Source: Comamonas sp. JUb58 (GTDB lineage: Bacteria; Pseudomonadota; Gammaproteobacteria; Burkholderiales; Burkholderiaceae_C). Taken from it: 64,000 nt of DNA. Shown here piece by piece: positions 29,633-38,454 of the stretch. A program made the translations under genes and the position numbers. Numbering within the stretch: the stretch's first letter is position 1; each line of letters opens with the position of its first letter. The stretch lies in NCBI RefSeq assembly GCF_004364775.1, contig NZ_SOAL01000010.1, positions 124,001-188,000 of the forward strand. Reading direction: 5' to 3'. The notes below the pieces were generated by a model. That model saw only the letters and a list, made by a program, of their open reading frames with translations, was not told the origin of the DNA and made no database searches.

Positions 29633-31047
29633 GCGGCCTCCTCACGGGCGCTGTGCCCCTTGTCTGCGCACGACTGCATTGCCTGCACCACTTGCTCCAT
29701 CTTCATGAACCGCGAACCTTTGACCAACACACTGCCCAATTGAGGCATCAATTTGCACACCGCATCCTGCAAGGCAGGCATGCTCTCGAAATGCTGAGCA
29801 CCTTCACCAAAGGCCTCGGCGGCCGACCGGCTTTGGGCACCCAAAGTAAACAACTGGGCGATGCCTTGCTGCTTGGCCAGCGCGCCGGCTTCGGCATGGA
29901 ACTGGGGTCCTTGGTCGCCCACCTCGCCCATATCACCCAGCACCAGGAGCTGGGCAGCCGGCAGCTCGGCCAGCACCTTGATGGCGGCCTCTACCGAATC
30001 CGGGTTGGCGTTGTAGCTGTCGTCGACCACCGTCAGGCTGCGGCCCGCGACAGGCATCGCCAGCGCACGCGAGCGGCCCTTGACCGGCTCAAACGCCGAC
30101 AGGCCCTGTGCAATCGCGGCCAGCGGCACACCCGCGGCATGGGCCGATGCGGCGGCGGCCAGTGCATTGCGCACGTTGTGGCGGCCGGCAATCTGCAGCA
30201 CCACAGGCGCAGCGCCATCGGGCAGGTGCAGCTGCAGCTGCCAGGCGCCATCGCGCCACAGCACATCGCTGGCATAGGCCTGGGCACCATCGGCCTGTTC
30301 GCCGAACAGGCAGGTCGCCCGGCCGGCAGCTAACTCTTGCCACAAGGGGGTGTAGACATCACCGGCAGGAAACACGGCCACGCCATCGGCCGGCAGCGCG
30401 GCCAGCACACTGCCGTTTTCGCGGGCCACGGCTTCCACCGTGTGCATGAACTCCTGGTGCTCGCGCTGGGCGTTGTTGACCAGGGCCACCTGGGGCTGCG
30501 CCATCGCGGCCAGCACGGCGATTTCGCCAGGGTGGTTCATGCCCAGCTCAACCACGGCAGCGCGGTGCGCAGCCGTCAGGCCCAGCAGGGTCAGCGGCAC
30601 GCCGATCTCGTTGTTCAGGTTGCCACGCGTGGCCCAGGCGGCATCGCCGGCATGGGCGCGCAGGATGCTCGCCAGCATCTGGGTGACCGTGGTCTTGCCA
30701 TTGCTGCCCGTCACCGCAATCAGCGGCAGCGGGAACTGTGCACGCCAACCGGTGGCCAAGGCACCCAGTGCAGCCAGGGTATCGGTCACCACAATGCCGG
30801 GCAGGCCGGCCTCGGCGGGGTCGGCATGGCACAGCGCGGCCGCCGCACCTGCTGCCTGGGCCTGAGCCAGAAACTGGTTGGCATCAAAGCGCTCACCCTT
30901 GAGCGCCACAAACAAATCACCGGCTTGCAAGCTGCGCGAGTCCGAGTGGACGCGCAGCAGCGGCACTGCACCATCCCCCACCAGTCGGGCCTGGGGGACA
31001 AGGGGCTCAATGAAACCCAGCGCCTGGTGCAGGGTCATCATGCTCAT
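29626..31047 (-). CDS. murF: UDP-MurNAc-tripeptide--D-alanyl-D-alanine ligase
   Basis: MurF completes the pentapeptide by adding D-Ala-D-Ala. The 473-residue protein has the Mur-ligase P-loop [14 protein letters not shown] near residue 113, [12 protein letters not shown] and [15 protein letters not shown]. The start ATG overlaps the murE stop as ATGA; ATGs at codons 3 and 4 are alternatives. Confidence 0.97.
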   Translation of the reverse strand: MSMMTLHQALGFIEPLVPQARLVGDGAVPLLRVHSDSRSLQAGDLFVALKGERFDANQFLAQAQAAGAAAALCHADPAEAGLPGIVVTDTLAALGALATGWRAQFPLPLIAVTGSNGKTTVTQMLASILRAHAGDAAWATRGNLNNEIGVPLTLLGLTAAHRAAVVELGMNHPGEIAVLAAMAQPQVALVNNAQREHQEFMHTVEAVARENGSVLAALPADGVAVFPAGDVYTPLWQELAAGRATCLFGEQADGAQAYASDVLWRDGAWQLQLHLPDGAAPVVLQIAGRHNVRNALAAAASAHAAGVPLAAIAQGLSAFEPVKGRSRALAMPVAGRSLTVVDDSYNANPDSVEAAIKVLAELPAAQLLVLGDMGEVGDQGPQFHAEAGALAKQQGIAQLFTLGAQSRSAAEAFGEGAQHFESMPALQDAVCKLMPQLGSVLVKGSRFMKMEQVVQAMQSCADKGHSAREEAAC

Positions 31048-32582
31048 AGTTGTTCTTTCCGCTTGGCCAGCGCAGCATGGGCCTGCGCGGCATCGAGAAA
31101 GGGCAGCTTCACGCCGGCCACTTCCTGGTAATCCTCATGGCCCTTGCCGGCCAGCAAAATCACATCCCGGCTGGACGCGCGCAGCACCACCTCTTCGATG
31201 GCGGCCGCACGGTCGGCCTGTACATGCCAATGTGCATCGGGCGTCATGCCGCGCAGAATGTCGTCGATGATGGCCTGGGGCTGCTCGCCGCGCGGGTTGT
31301 CGCTGGTCACGACCACCTCGTCGGCACATGCCTGGGCAATGCGGCCCATCAGCGGGCGCTTGCTGGCATCGCGGTTGCCACCACAGCCAAACACGCACCA
31401 CAGCCGGCCGCCGCGCTGCTCAGCCAGCGGGCGCAGTGCCTGCAAGGCCTTGTCCAGTGCATCAGGGGTATGGGCATAGTCGATGGCCACCAAGGGCGCA
31501 TCGGCCTGGCTGACCTGTTCCATGCGACCCGGCACGGCCGCCAGCACCGCGCAGGCCTCAGCCGCCTGCTGCAAGCTCGCACCCAGCACCCGCAGGCTGG
31601 CCATCACCTGCAGCAGGTTGAGCACGTTGTACTGGCCAATCACCTGGCTGTGCAGGGTCACGGCAGCGCCTTCGGCGCCGGCCTCTACGACCTCGAACAC
31701 CAGGCCACGGTCGCCCGCGCGGATGGCCTGGGCAGACAGACGGGCCTGGCTTGGGTTATCCACGGAGACGGTCCACAGATCCAGCGCGCCACCAGCCAAG
31801 GATGCCGCCAGTGCCGCGCCCCGGGCGTCGTCCAGGTTGACCACGGCCGATTGGAGGCCGGACCAGTGGAACAGCGCTTCCTTGGCGGCCCAGTAGGCAT
31901 CCATGCTGCCGTGGTAGTCCAGATGGTCCTGGGTGAAATTCGTAAAGATGGCCAGGCGGATGCGCGTGCCTGCCAGGCGGTGCTCGGCAATACCGATGGA
32001 CGAAGCCTCGATCGCGCAAGCGCCGTAGCCGGCATCAACAAAACCCCGGAAGGCGCGTTGCAGCAGCACCGGATCGGGGGTGGTCATGCCGGTCACATCC
32101 AGCTGGTGCGGCGGAATGCCGACGCCCAGGGTGCCGACCATGGCGCAGCCCCGGTGCTGCAGCACGCCGGCTTCGCAGAGATGGCTTACCGCCTGGGCCA
32201 GCCACCAGCTGATGCTGGTCTTGCCATTGGTGCCCGTCACGGCCAGCACATCCAGCTGCTCGCTGGGCTGGCCAAACCAGGCGCTGGCGATCGGGCCGGT
32301 GGCGGCCTTCAAACCCGGCATGGCCGCGACCGGCATGCCTTGCAGATCAAATTGTTCCAGACCAGACTGCTCTACCAGGCAGGCGGCCGCACCGCGCTGC
32401 ACGGCCTGCGCTACATAGGCACGGCCGTCATTGACGCCGCCGGGCCAGGCAATGAAGGCATCGCCGGCTTGCACCTGGCGGCTGTCGGTGTGCAGGGTTC
32501 CGCTGGCCACGCGCTCACGCAGCCACTCCACGGCAGCGGCGGTGCTGTGCACCGTGGTCGCGGTGTTGGTGGTGGCGCTCAT
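31044..32582 (-). CDS. murE: UDP-MurNAc-dipeptide--2,6-diaminopimelate ligase
   Basis: MurE adds the third stem residue. The 512-residue protein has the P-loop VTGTNGKTSISWWL near residue 118 and the DNPR motif in VTSDNPRGEQPQAI, which marks a meso-diaminopimelate enzyme rather than a lysine one. This agrees with dapF elsewhere in the window. A likely carbamylated Lys is in YWAAKEALF. It overlaps ftsI and murF by four bases each. Confidence 0.97.
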   Translation of the reverse strand: MSATTNTATTVHSTAAAVEWLRERVASGTLHTDSRQVQAGDAFIAWPGGVNDGRAYVAQAVQRGAAACLVEQSGLEQFDLQGMPVAAMPGLKAATGPIASAWFGQPSEQLDVLAVTGTNGKTSISWWLAQAVSHLCEAGVLQHRGCAMVGTLGVGIPPHQLDVTGMTTPDPVLLQRAFRGFVDAGYGACAIEASSIGIAEHRLAGTRIRLAIFTNFTQDHLDYHGSMDAYWAAKEALFHWSGLQSAVVNLDDARGAALAASLAGGALDLWTVSVDNPSQARLSAQAIRAGDRGLVFEVVEAGAEGAAVTLHSQVIGQYNVLNLLQVMASLRVLGASLQQAAEACAVLAAVPGRMEQVSQADAPLVAIDYAHTPDALDKALQALRPLAEQRGGRLWCVFGCGGNRDASKRPLMGRIAQACADEVVVTSDNPRGEQPQAIIDDILRGMTPDAHWHVQADRAAAIEEVVLRASSRDVILLAGKGHEDYQEVAGVKLPFLDAAQAHAALAKRKEQL

Positions 32583-34324
32583 AACGGCTCCTCCACATCG
32601 TTGGCCACGATCTGCGGCTTGACCGACATATCGGGCTGCACGCCCATCAGACGCAGGGTCTGCTGCACCACTTCGCTGAACACCGGGCCGGCGACGGTAC
32701 CGCCGTAAAAGCTGCCCTGGCTGGGCTCGTCAACCATCACGGCTACGATGATGCGTGGGTTCTCAATCGGTGCAATGCCGGTGAACCAGGCGCGGTACTT
32801 GCCTGCGGCATAGCCCCGGCCTTGCTGCTTGCGGGCGGTACCCGACTTGCCGCCGATGGAGTAGCCCACGGTCTGCGCCTTCTGGCCCGTACCGCCGGGG
32901 CCGGCAGCCATCCACAGCATGTGGCGCACCAACTCGGCGGTCTTCTTGGAGAACACCGGCGTGCCAGCGGGGCGGCCTGTGCGCTTGAGCATGGTCGCGG
33001 GAATCACATTGCCGTCGTTCGAGAACACGGTGTAGGAACGCGCCATCTGGAACAACGAGGCTGACAGGCCGTAGCCGTAGGAGATGGTGGCCTGCTCGAC
33101 CGGCTTCCAGGTCTTCCAGGGGCGCAGGCGGCCACTGGCGGCGCCTGGGAAGGCGATCTGGGGCTTTTGCCCATAACCCAGCGCCGAGTGCACATTCCAC
33201 ATCTCTTGGGGCGTCATCTTCTGCGCCACCTTGAGCGCGCCCACATTGCTGGACTTCTGGATCACGCCGTCCACCGTCAGCGCGCCGTAATTGTGGGTGT
33301 CGCTGATGGTGAAGCCGCCAATGGCATAGCGCCCTGGGCTGGTATCGATGATGGTGGTGTTCTTGACCCGACCCAGCTCCAGCGCCGTTCCCACGGTGAT
33401 GGGCTTCATCGTCGAGCCGGGCTCGAAAGTGTCGGTAATCGCGCGGTTGCGCAGCTGCTCGCCGGTCAGGCGCGAGCGGTTGTTCGGGTCATAGCTGGGG
33501 TAGTTGGCCAGTGCCAGCACTTCGCCGGTGTGGGCGTCCATCACCACCACGCTGCCGGCCTTGGCCTTGAAGGCCGCTACCTGATCGCGCAGCTTCTGGT
33601 AGGCGAAGAACTGCACCTTGCTGTCGATGGACAGCTGGATGTCCTGGCCTTCTTGCGGCGGCGTCTCTACACCGACACCCTCGACGATACGGCCCAAGCG
33701 GTCCTTGATCACACGGCGCGAGCCGGCCTTGCCACCCAACTCGGTGTTGAAGGCCAGCTCCATGCCTTCCTGGCCCTGGTCTTCCACATTGGTAAAGCCC
33801 ACAACGTGGGCTGCTGATTCACCTTCGGGGTACTGGCGCTTGTATTCCTTGCGCAGGTAGATGCCCTTGACATCCAGCGCCTTGATCTTCTGCCCGATGT
33901 CCCAATCGAGCTGGCGCTTGATCCAGACAAAGGACTTGTCCTCATCGGCCAGCTTGGCATCGAGCTGCGCCTGGGGCATGCCCATCAGCTTGGCGATCTC
34001 GACAATCTTGGCCTTGATCGCCGGGTCGGCCTGGTCCACATCTTCGGGAATCGCCCATATGCTGGCGGCTGGCACGCTGGAGGCCAGAATCAGGCCATTG
34101 CGGTCCAGAATGCGGCCGCGGTTGGCGGGCAGCTCGATGGTGCGGGCAAAGCGCACTTCGCCCTGGCGCAGAAAGAAATCATTGCCGATGACCTGCACAT
34201 AGGCAGCACGGCCGATCAGGCCGGTAAACGCCAGCGCCAGGCCAATCATGATGAAGCGGCTGCGCCACATCGGCGTGCGCTCGGCCAGCAAGGGGCTGGT
34301 GGAGTAGCGCATGTCCTTGCTCAT
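32579..34324 (-). CDS. ftsI: Peptidoglycan D,D-transpeptidase FtsI (PBP3)
   Basis: FtsI cross-links septal peptidoglycan. The 581-residue protein has an N-terminal membrane anchor (about 22-42), a PBP dimerisation domain, and a transpeptidase domain with the Ser motif GSTMKPI near residue 302, the SxN motif in QKSSNVGALK and the KSGT motif in GGKSGTARKQ. It overlaps ftsL and murE by four bases each. Confidence 0.97.
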   Translation of the reverse strand: MSKDMRYSTSPLLAERTPMWRSRFIMIGLALAFTGLIGRAAYVQVIGNDFFLRQGEVRFARTIELPANRGRILDRNGLILASSVPAASIWAIPEDVDQADPAIKAKIVEIAKLMGMPQAQLDAKLADEDKSFVWIKRQLDWDIGQKIKALDVKGIYLRKEYKRQYPEGESAAHVVGFTNVEDQGQEGMELAFNTELGGKAGSRRVIKDRLGRIVEGVGVETPPQEGQDIQLSIDSKVQFFAYQKLRDQVAAFKAKAGSVVVMDAHTGEVLALANYPSYDPNNRSRLTGEQLRNRAITDTFEPGSTMKPITVGTALELGRVKNTTIIDTSPGRYAIGGFTISDTHNYGALTVDGVIQKSSNVGALKVAQKMTPQEMWNVHSALGYGQKPQIAFPGAASGRLRPWKTWKPVEQATISYGYGLSASLFQMARSYTVFSNDGNVIPATMLKRTGRPAGTPVFSKKTAELVRHMLWMAAGPGGTGQKAQTVGYSIGGKSGTARKQQGRGYAAGKYRAWFTGIAPIENPRIIVAVMVDEPSQGSFYGGTVAGPVFSEVVQQTLRLMGVQPDMSVKPQIVANDVEEPL

Positions 34325-34614
34325 GGGGCCACCGATCCGTTGCCTGGCTCAGGCACATACACCGTGACGGCCGGCGTGGCGGTCTGCATGCCCCACTTTT
34401 CGCGGGCGAGTTGCTCCAGGCGCAGCGGCGTGGCCTGGGCCCGCTTTTCCACCTGCAGACGCTGGTGGTCCGTCTCCAGCTGGCGCGACTCGGCCAGCGC
34501 GCGGTCGAGTTCGGTGAACAGCTTGCGCGATTCATACTGCGACTGCACCAGCGCCATCGCGCTGACGATCGTCACCATGAGCAGCAGAATGTTCAGGCGC
34601 AGCAGCACAGCCAC
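34321..34614 (-). CDS. ftsL: Cell division protein FtsL
   Basis: This 97-residue bitopic protein has one membrane helix (LLRLNILLLMVTIVSAMALV) followed by a periplasmic coiled coil (YESRKLFTELDRALAESRQLETD). It recruits and activates FtsWI with FtsB and FtsQ. It starts with GTG, has a GC-rich purine stretch upstream, and lies 34 bases after rsmH. FtsL is poorly conserved in sequence; size, topology and position make the call secure. Confidence 0.92.
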   Translation of the reverse strand: MAVLLRLNILLLMVTIVSAMALVQSQYESRKLFTELDRALAESRQLETDHQRLQVEKRAQATPLRLEQLAREKWGMQTATPAVTVYVPEPGNGSVAP

Positions 34615-34648
34615 CCCCTGCTGCAGATGTCGGGCCAGCTGCGGGTTG

Positions 34649-35578
34649 TCATGCAGCCACCTCGGTACGTTCGGCCACGCGCATCACCGCACTGCGGGCG
34701 CGTGGGTTGGCAGACACCTCCGCCTCGCTGGGCTTGATGCGGTCCAGCGCCTTGAGCAGCATCGGCTTGGGCGCTGCAAAGGGGGCGCGGCGATCGAACA
34801 CCTCTTTGGAATGCTTGGCGATGAACTGCTTGACGATGCGGTCTTCCAGCGAGTGGAAGCTGATCACCACCAGACGGCCGCCGGGTGCCAGCACCCGCAG
34901 GCTGGCCTCTAGCGCCTGCTCGAGCTCTTCGAGCTCGGCATTAATGAAAATCCGAAGAGCCTGGAATGTCCGCGTGGCTGGATTTTGCCCAGCCTCGCGG
35001 GTCTTGACTGTGCCAGCCACGAGCTCGGCCAGATCGGCAGTGGTGGCGACTGGCGAGCCAGCCTCCCGCCGCGCAACAATCGCCTTTGCAATGGGCCCAG
35101 CAAACCGTTCTTCACCGAAGTCACGAATCACCTCCGCTATTTGCTGTGTTTCCGCCTCTTGCAACCACTCGGCCACACTCTGGCCTCGGGTGGTGTCCAT
35201 GCGCATGTCGAGCGGGCCATCGAAGCGGAAACTGAAGCCGCGCTCGGGACTGTCGATCTGCGGGGAGCTGACCCCCAGATCCAGCAGCACGCCCGCCACC
35301 GAAGCGGCTGGCAGCTGCGCCATGTGGCTGAAGCCCTCATGGCGAATGGCAAACCGGGCGTCGGCGATCTTGCCGGCCTCGGCAATCGCCTCCACGTCCT
35401 TGTCAAAAGCAATGAGCCGGCCCTCGGCCGGCAGCTTGGACAGCACCAGGCGGGAGTGCCCGCCTCTGCCGAAAGTTCCATCGACAAAGACCGGGTCCAT
35501 GTCGACCCTGGCCTCCAACAAGGCATCGACGGCCTCGTTCAGCAGGACGGTGGTGTGCAGGTAGTTCTTGGTTTCCAC
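34649..35578 (-). CDS. rsmH: 16S rRNA (cytosine-1402-N4)-methyltransferase RsmH
   Basis: RsmH (MraW) methylates C1402 in the ribosomal P site using SAM. The 309-residue protein has the SAM motif [18 protein letters not shown], the catalytic-region [20 protein letters not shown], and [14 protein letters not shown] near the end. The start is GTG (35578, [17 protein letters not shown]) with a GAGGTG site seven bases from the mraZ stop; an ATG 99 bases upstream lies inside mraZ and would add an atypical stretch. Confidence 0.95.
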   Translation of the reverse strand: METKNYLHTTVLLNEAVDALLEARVDMDPVFVDGTFGRGGHSRLVLSKLPAEGRLIAFDKDVEAIAEAGKIADARFAIRHEGFSHMAQLPAASVAGVLLDLGVSSPQIDSPERGFSFRFDGPLDMRMDTTRGQSVAEWLQEAETQQIAEVIRDFGEERFAGPIAKAIVARREAGSPVATTADLAELVAGTVKTREAGQNPATRTFQALRIFINAELEELEQALEASLRVLAPGGRLVVISFHSLEDRIVKQFIAKHSKEVFDRRAPFAAPKPMLLKALDRIKPSEAEVSANPRARSAVMRVAERTEVAA

Positions 35579-35585
35579 ATGCACC

Positions 35586-36011
35586 TCAGAATGCAAAGTT
35601 ATCCAGGGCGTCGGGCGGCAGATTCTGCAGGGCTTCAGCCTCCTGCTTCTCGTACGTCGCCTTGTCCCACAATTCAAAATGGCTGCCCATCCCCATCAGG
35701 ATCGCGTCCTTGGTGATGTTGGCAGCAGCACGCAGTTCGGGGGACACCAGCACACGGCCAGTGCCATCCATTTCCACATCCATCGCGCTACCCAGAAAAA
35801 TCCGCTTGAGCACCTGCTCAGCCATCTTGACCTGCGACATGCGCGCACTGAAAACCGCCCAGGCATCCTGCGGGAAGATCATCAGGCAGCCATGGGGATG
35901 GCGGGTAATGGTGAGGGTGGGCCCGGGCTTCGTCAGCGCGTCACGATGCCGGGTCGGTATCGATAACCGACCTTTCGCATCAAGACTGAGTGAGGAAGCT
36001 CCTTGAAACAC
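35586..36011 (-). CDS. mraZ: Transcriptional regulator MraZ
   Basis: MraZ is an AbrB-like ring-forming DNA-binding protein that represses the dcw promoter. The 141-residue protein has two MraZ repeats, the first with [16 protein letters not shown] and the second with [16 protein letters not shown]. The family's usual start (M-F-x-G-A) points to the GTG at 36011 ([11 protein letters not shown]), not the upstream ATG at 36074 that would run through the regulatory region. It is first in the dcw cluster. Confidence 0.94.
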   Translation of the reverse strand: MFQGASSLSLDAKGRLSIPTRHRDALTKPGPTLTITRHPHGCLMIFPQDAWAVFSARMSQVKMAEQVLKRIFLGSAMDVEMDGTGRVLVSPELRAAANITKDAILMGMGSHFELWDKATYEKQEAEALQNLPPDALDNFAF

Positions 36012-36048
36012 GGCGTGGTCTCTGGTTGGGGTTTCGGAGGACAGTGAA

Positions 36049-36083
36049 GTGCACGATTTCCCACAAAACTGCACTTTTCCCCA
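36049..36083 (-). promoter_or_regulatory. MraZ box upstream of mraZ
   Basis: On the minus strand four 5-base units repeat every 10 bases: TGGGG, TGCAG, TGGGA, TGCAC, each separated by 5 bases. MraZ is known to bind TGGG-type direct repeats with 10-base spacing upstream of its own gene. Here every second unit is TGCA rather than TGGG. The site ends about 38 bases before the mraZ start, where it could block the promoter or early transcription. Confidence 0.7.
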
Positions 36084-36183
36084 CTGTATCAGGAATTCCA
36101 GATTGCGCCACAGTGCAACACAATGATTTGCAATGAAAATACAAGTAAATCAATAACTTATAACGCACTTCACGCAAAAACCG

Positions 36184-36208
36184 CTATCAAATTTTCCTTA
36201 TTTGATAG
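36184..36208. promoter_or_regulatory. Perfect inverted repeat between hslU and mraZ
   Basis: CTATCAAAT (36184-36192) and ATTTGATAG (36200-36208) form a perfect 9-bp inverted repeat with a 7-base AT-rich spacer, about 100 bases upstream of the MraZ box. The 387-base stretch 36012-36398 holds no gene; besides this it contains the MraZ box and the hslU terminator, and its AT-rich middle probably carries the dcw promoter. Confidence 0.5.
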
Positions 36209-36332
36209 GCACTTACAATCACCTCTATATCCAGACTCTTAGCAAAATTGACGCAATCAGGGATTACCATCTCCCCGCGTTTTGTTACAAAACTAGATGT
36301 TCTCCTACAAGCCCGCATGTGGTCGCTGGCCG

Positions 36333-36368
36333 AAAAGCAAGTGCCCGCCAACCAGGGCGGGCACTTGC
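36333..36368 (-). terminator. Terminator after hslU
   Basis: GCAAGTGCCCGCC (36337-36349) pairs perfectly with GGCGGGCACTTGC (36356-36368), with a 6-base loop, followed on the minus strand by TTTT. It ends the hslVU transcript 30 bases past the hslU stop and insulates the dcw promoter. Confidence 0.8.
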
Positions 36369-36398
36369 ATCAAATTGCGCCACAAAGCGCAATCCGGG

Positions 36399-37715
36399 TT
36401 AGAGAATGTAACGAGACAAATCCTCGTTCTGGCTCAAGGATCCCAGGCGCTGGTCGACGTAGGCGGCGTCAATCACCACCGTCTGTCCACCGAGCTTGGT
36501 GGCGTCAAAGCTGATCTCTTCTAGCAGGCGCTCCATCACCGTGGCGAGGCGGCGGGCACCGATGTTTTCGGTGCGCTCATTGACGTCAAAGGCAATGCGC
36601 GCCAAACGGGTGATGCCCTCGACCTCAAACTGCAGCTTCACGCCTTCGGTGGCCAGCAGCGCTTCGTACTGCTTGATCAGCGATGCATGGGTCTGCGTCA
36701 GGATGGCCTCGAAATCCTGCACCGAGAGCGAGCCCAGCTCGACACGGATCGGGAAACGCCCTTGCAGCTCAGGGATCAGATCGCTGGGCTTGGCCAGATG
36801 GAAGGCGCCCGAGGCAATGAACAGGATGTGGTCAGTCTTCACAATGCCGTACTTGGTCGACACGGACGTGCCTTCGACCAAGGGCAGCAGATCGCGCTGC
36901 ACACCCTGGCGGGAGACATCGCTGCCGCTGGTTTCCTGGCGCGTCGCCACCTTGTCGATCTCGTCAATGAAGACGATGCCGTTCTGCTCCAGGTTCTCGA
37001 TCGCCCGGGATTTGACATCTTCCTCGTTCACCAGCTTGGCCGCTTCCTCATCGGTGATCAGCTGCAGCGCTTCGCTGAGCTTGAGTTTGCGCACTTTGCG
37101 CTTTTCTTGGCCCATCTGGCTGAACATGCCGCGCAGCTGCTCGGCCATCTCTTCCATGCCCTGGGGGCCCATGATCTCGAGCTGGGGCTTGGCCTCGGCG
37201 ACTTCGATCTCAATGTCCTTGTCGTTCAGCTCGCCCTGGCGCAGCTTTTTGCGGAAAACCTGGCGCGTGCTGGTATCGGGTGCGGCTTCGCCGGTGCGGG
37301 CGGGCGGCAGCAGCACATCCAGAATGCGCTCTTCGGCAGCATCCTCGGCACGCACGCGCAGCTTTTTCACATCCGATGCACGGGTCTGCTTGACGGCCAC
37401 CTCGGCCAGGTCGCGGATGATGGCATCCACATCCTTACCCACATAACCCACCTCGGTGAACTTGGTCGCTTCCACCTTGATGAAGGGCGCATCGGCCAGC
37501 TTGGCCAGGCGGCGCGCAATCTCGGTCTTGCCCACGCCGGTGGGGCCGATCATCAGGATGTTCTTGGGCGTAATCTCCTGGCGCAGGCCGTCAGCGACCT
37601 GCTGGCGGCGCCAGCGGTTGCGCAGCGCGATAGCGACGGCCCGCTTGGCATTGGCCTGGCCGACGATGTGGTTGTCGAGTTCGGAAACGATTTCCTGGGG
37701 TGTCATCGAGGACAT
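36399..37715 (-). CDS. hslU: ATP-dependent protease ATPase subunit HslU
   Basis: HslU is the AAA+ unfoldase of the HslUV protease. The 438-residue protein has Walker [17 protein letters not shown], the pore GYVGKD motif, an intermediate (I) domain from about 110 to 240, Walker [12 protein letters not shown] and the C-terminal SRYIL tail that docks into HslV. I chose the ATG at 37715 ([14 protein letters not shown]). hslV lies 84 bases upstream on the same strand. Confidence 0.97.
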   Translation of the reverse strand: MSSMTPQEIVSELDNHIVGQANAKRAVAIALRNRWRRQQVADGLRQEITPKNILMIGPTGVGKTEIARRLAKLADAPFIKVEATKFTEVGYVGKDVDAIIRDLAEVAVKQTRASDVKKLRVRAEDAAEERILDVLLPPARTGEAAPDTSTRQVFRKKLRQGELNDKDIEIEVAEAKPQLEIMGPQGMEEMAEQLRGMFSQMGQEKRKVRKLKLSEALQLITDEEAAKLVNEEDVKSRAIENLEQNGIVFIDEIDKVATRQETSGSDVSRQGVQRDLLPLVEGTSVSTKYGIVKTDHILFIASGAFHLAKPSDLIPELQGRFPIRVELGSLSVQDFEAILTQTHASLIKQYEALLATEGVKLQFEVEGITRLARIAFDVNERTENIGARRLATVMERLLEEISFDATKLGGQTVVIDAAYVDQRLGSLSQNEDLSRYIL

Positions 37716-37799
37716 AGTGCAAAAATCCGGTTGGCACCCGCCTGGCAACGGGTACAGCTGTCGATCAGTGGGGAGATGGCGGGGCTGCCGGCGGTAGGC

Positions 37800-38345
37800 T
37801 TACAGCGTCTCAATGGTGTGGTGCATATTGGTGTAGATGCACAGTTCACCGGCAATGCCCAGCGATTTGCGCACCACCTCTTCGGCCGACAGATCGGTGT
37901 TGTTCAGCAGCGCCTTGGCGGCCGAATGCGCATAAGCGCCGCCCGATCCAATCGCCACAATGCCCTGCTCGGGCTCCAGCACATCGCCATTGCCGGTGAT
38001 GATCAGCGAGGCCGAGTGGTCGGCCACCGCCAGCATTGCCTCCAGGCGGCGCAGCACGCGGTCGGTGCGCCAGTCCTTGGTCAGCTCGATGGCGGCGCGG
38101 GTCAGCTGGCCCTGGTGCTTGTCCAGCTTGGCCTCGAAACGCTCAAACAAGGTAAAGGCATCGGCGGTGGCGCCGGCAAAGCCCGCCAGGACCTTGCCGC
38201 CATAGAGCTTGCGCACCTTGCGCGCGGTGCCCTTGACCACAATATTGCCCAGGGTGACCTGGCCATCGCCGCCGATAGCGACCTGGATGCCTTGCGGGGT
38301 TTCGCGCCGCACGCTGAGGATGGTTGTGCCGTGATACTGTTCCAT
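37800..38345 (-). CDS. hslV: ATP-dependent protease peptidase subunit HslV
   Basis: HslV forms the dodecameric proteolytic chamber of HslUV. The 181-residue protein starts [14 protein letters not shown], where the Thr after Gly becomes the N-terminal nucleophile on processing. [13 protein letters not shown] and [15 protein letters not shown] are conserved proteasome-beta-type segments. The upstream frame extension to 38417 is ignored because the terminator of the preceding gene lies there. Confidence 0.97.
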   Translation of the reverse strand: MEQYHGTTILSVRRETPQGIQVAIGGDGQVTLGNIVVKGTARKVRKLYGGKVLAGFAGATADAFTLFERFEAKLDKHQGQLTRAAIELTKDWRTDRVLRRLEAMLAVADHSASLIITGNGDVLEPEQGIVAIGSGGAYAHSAAKALLNNTDLSAEEVVRKSLGIAGELCIYTNMHHTIETL

Positions 38346-38404
38346 AGTCTTGCCTATATAGAGCCTGGCCCGGCTTTTCCAAGAAGGCCGCCGCGCTGCA
38401 GTCA

Positions 38405-38430
38405 GAAAAAAACGCACCCGGGGGTGCGTT
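38405..38430 (-). terminator. Rho-independent terminator after the 559-residue protein gene
   Basis: AACGCACCC (38411-38419) pairs with GGGTGCGTT (38422-38430); on the minus strand a run of seven T follows. It separates the unknown gene at 38455 from hslV. Confidence 0.85.
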
Positions 38431-38454
38431 TGTTACCAGGCATTGCTTGCCCGA

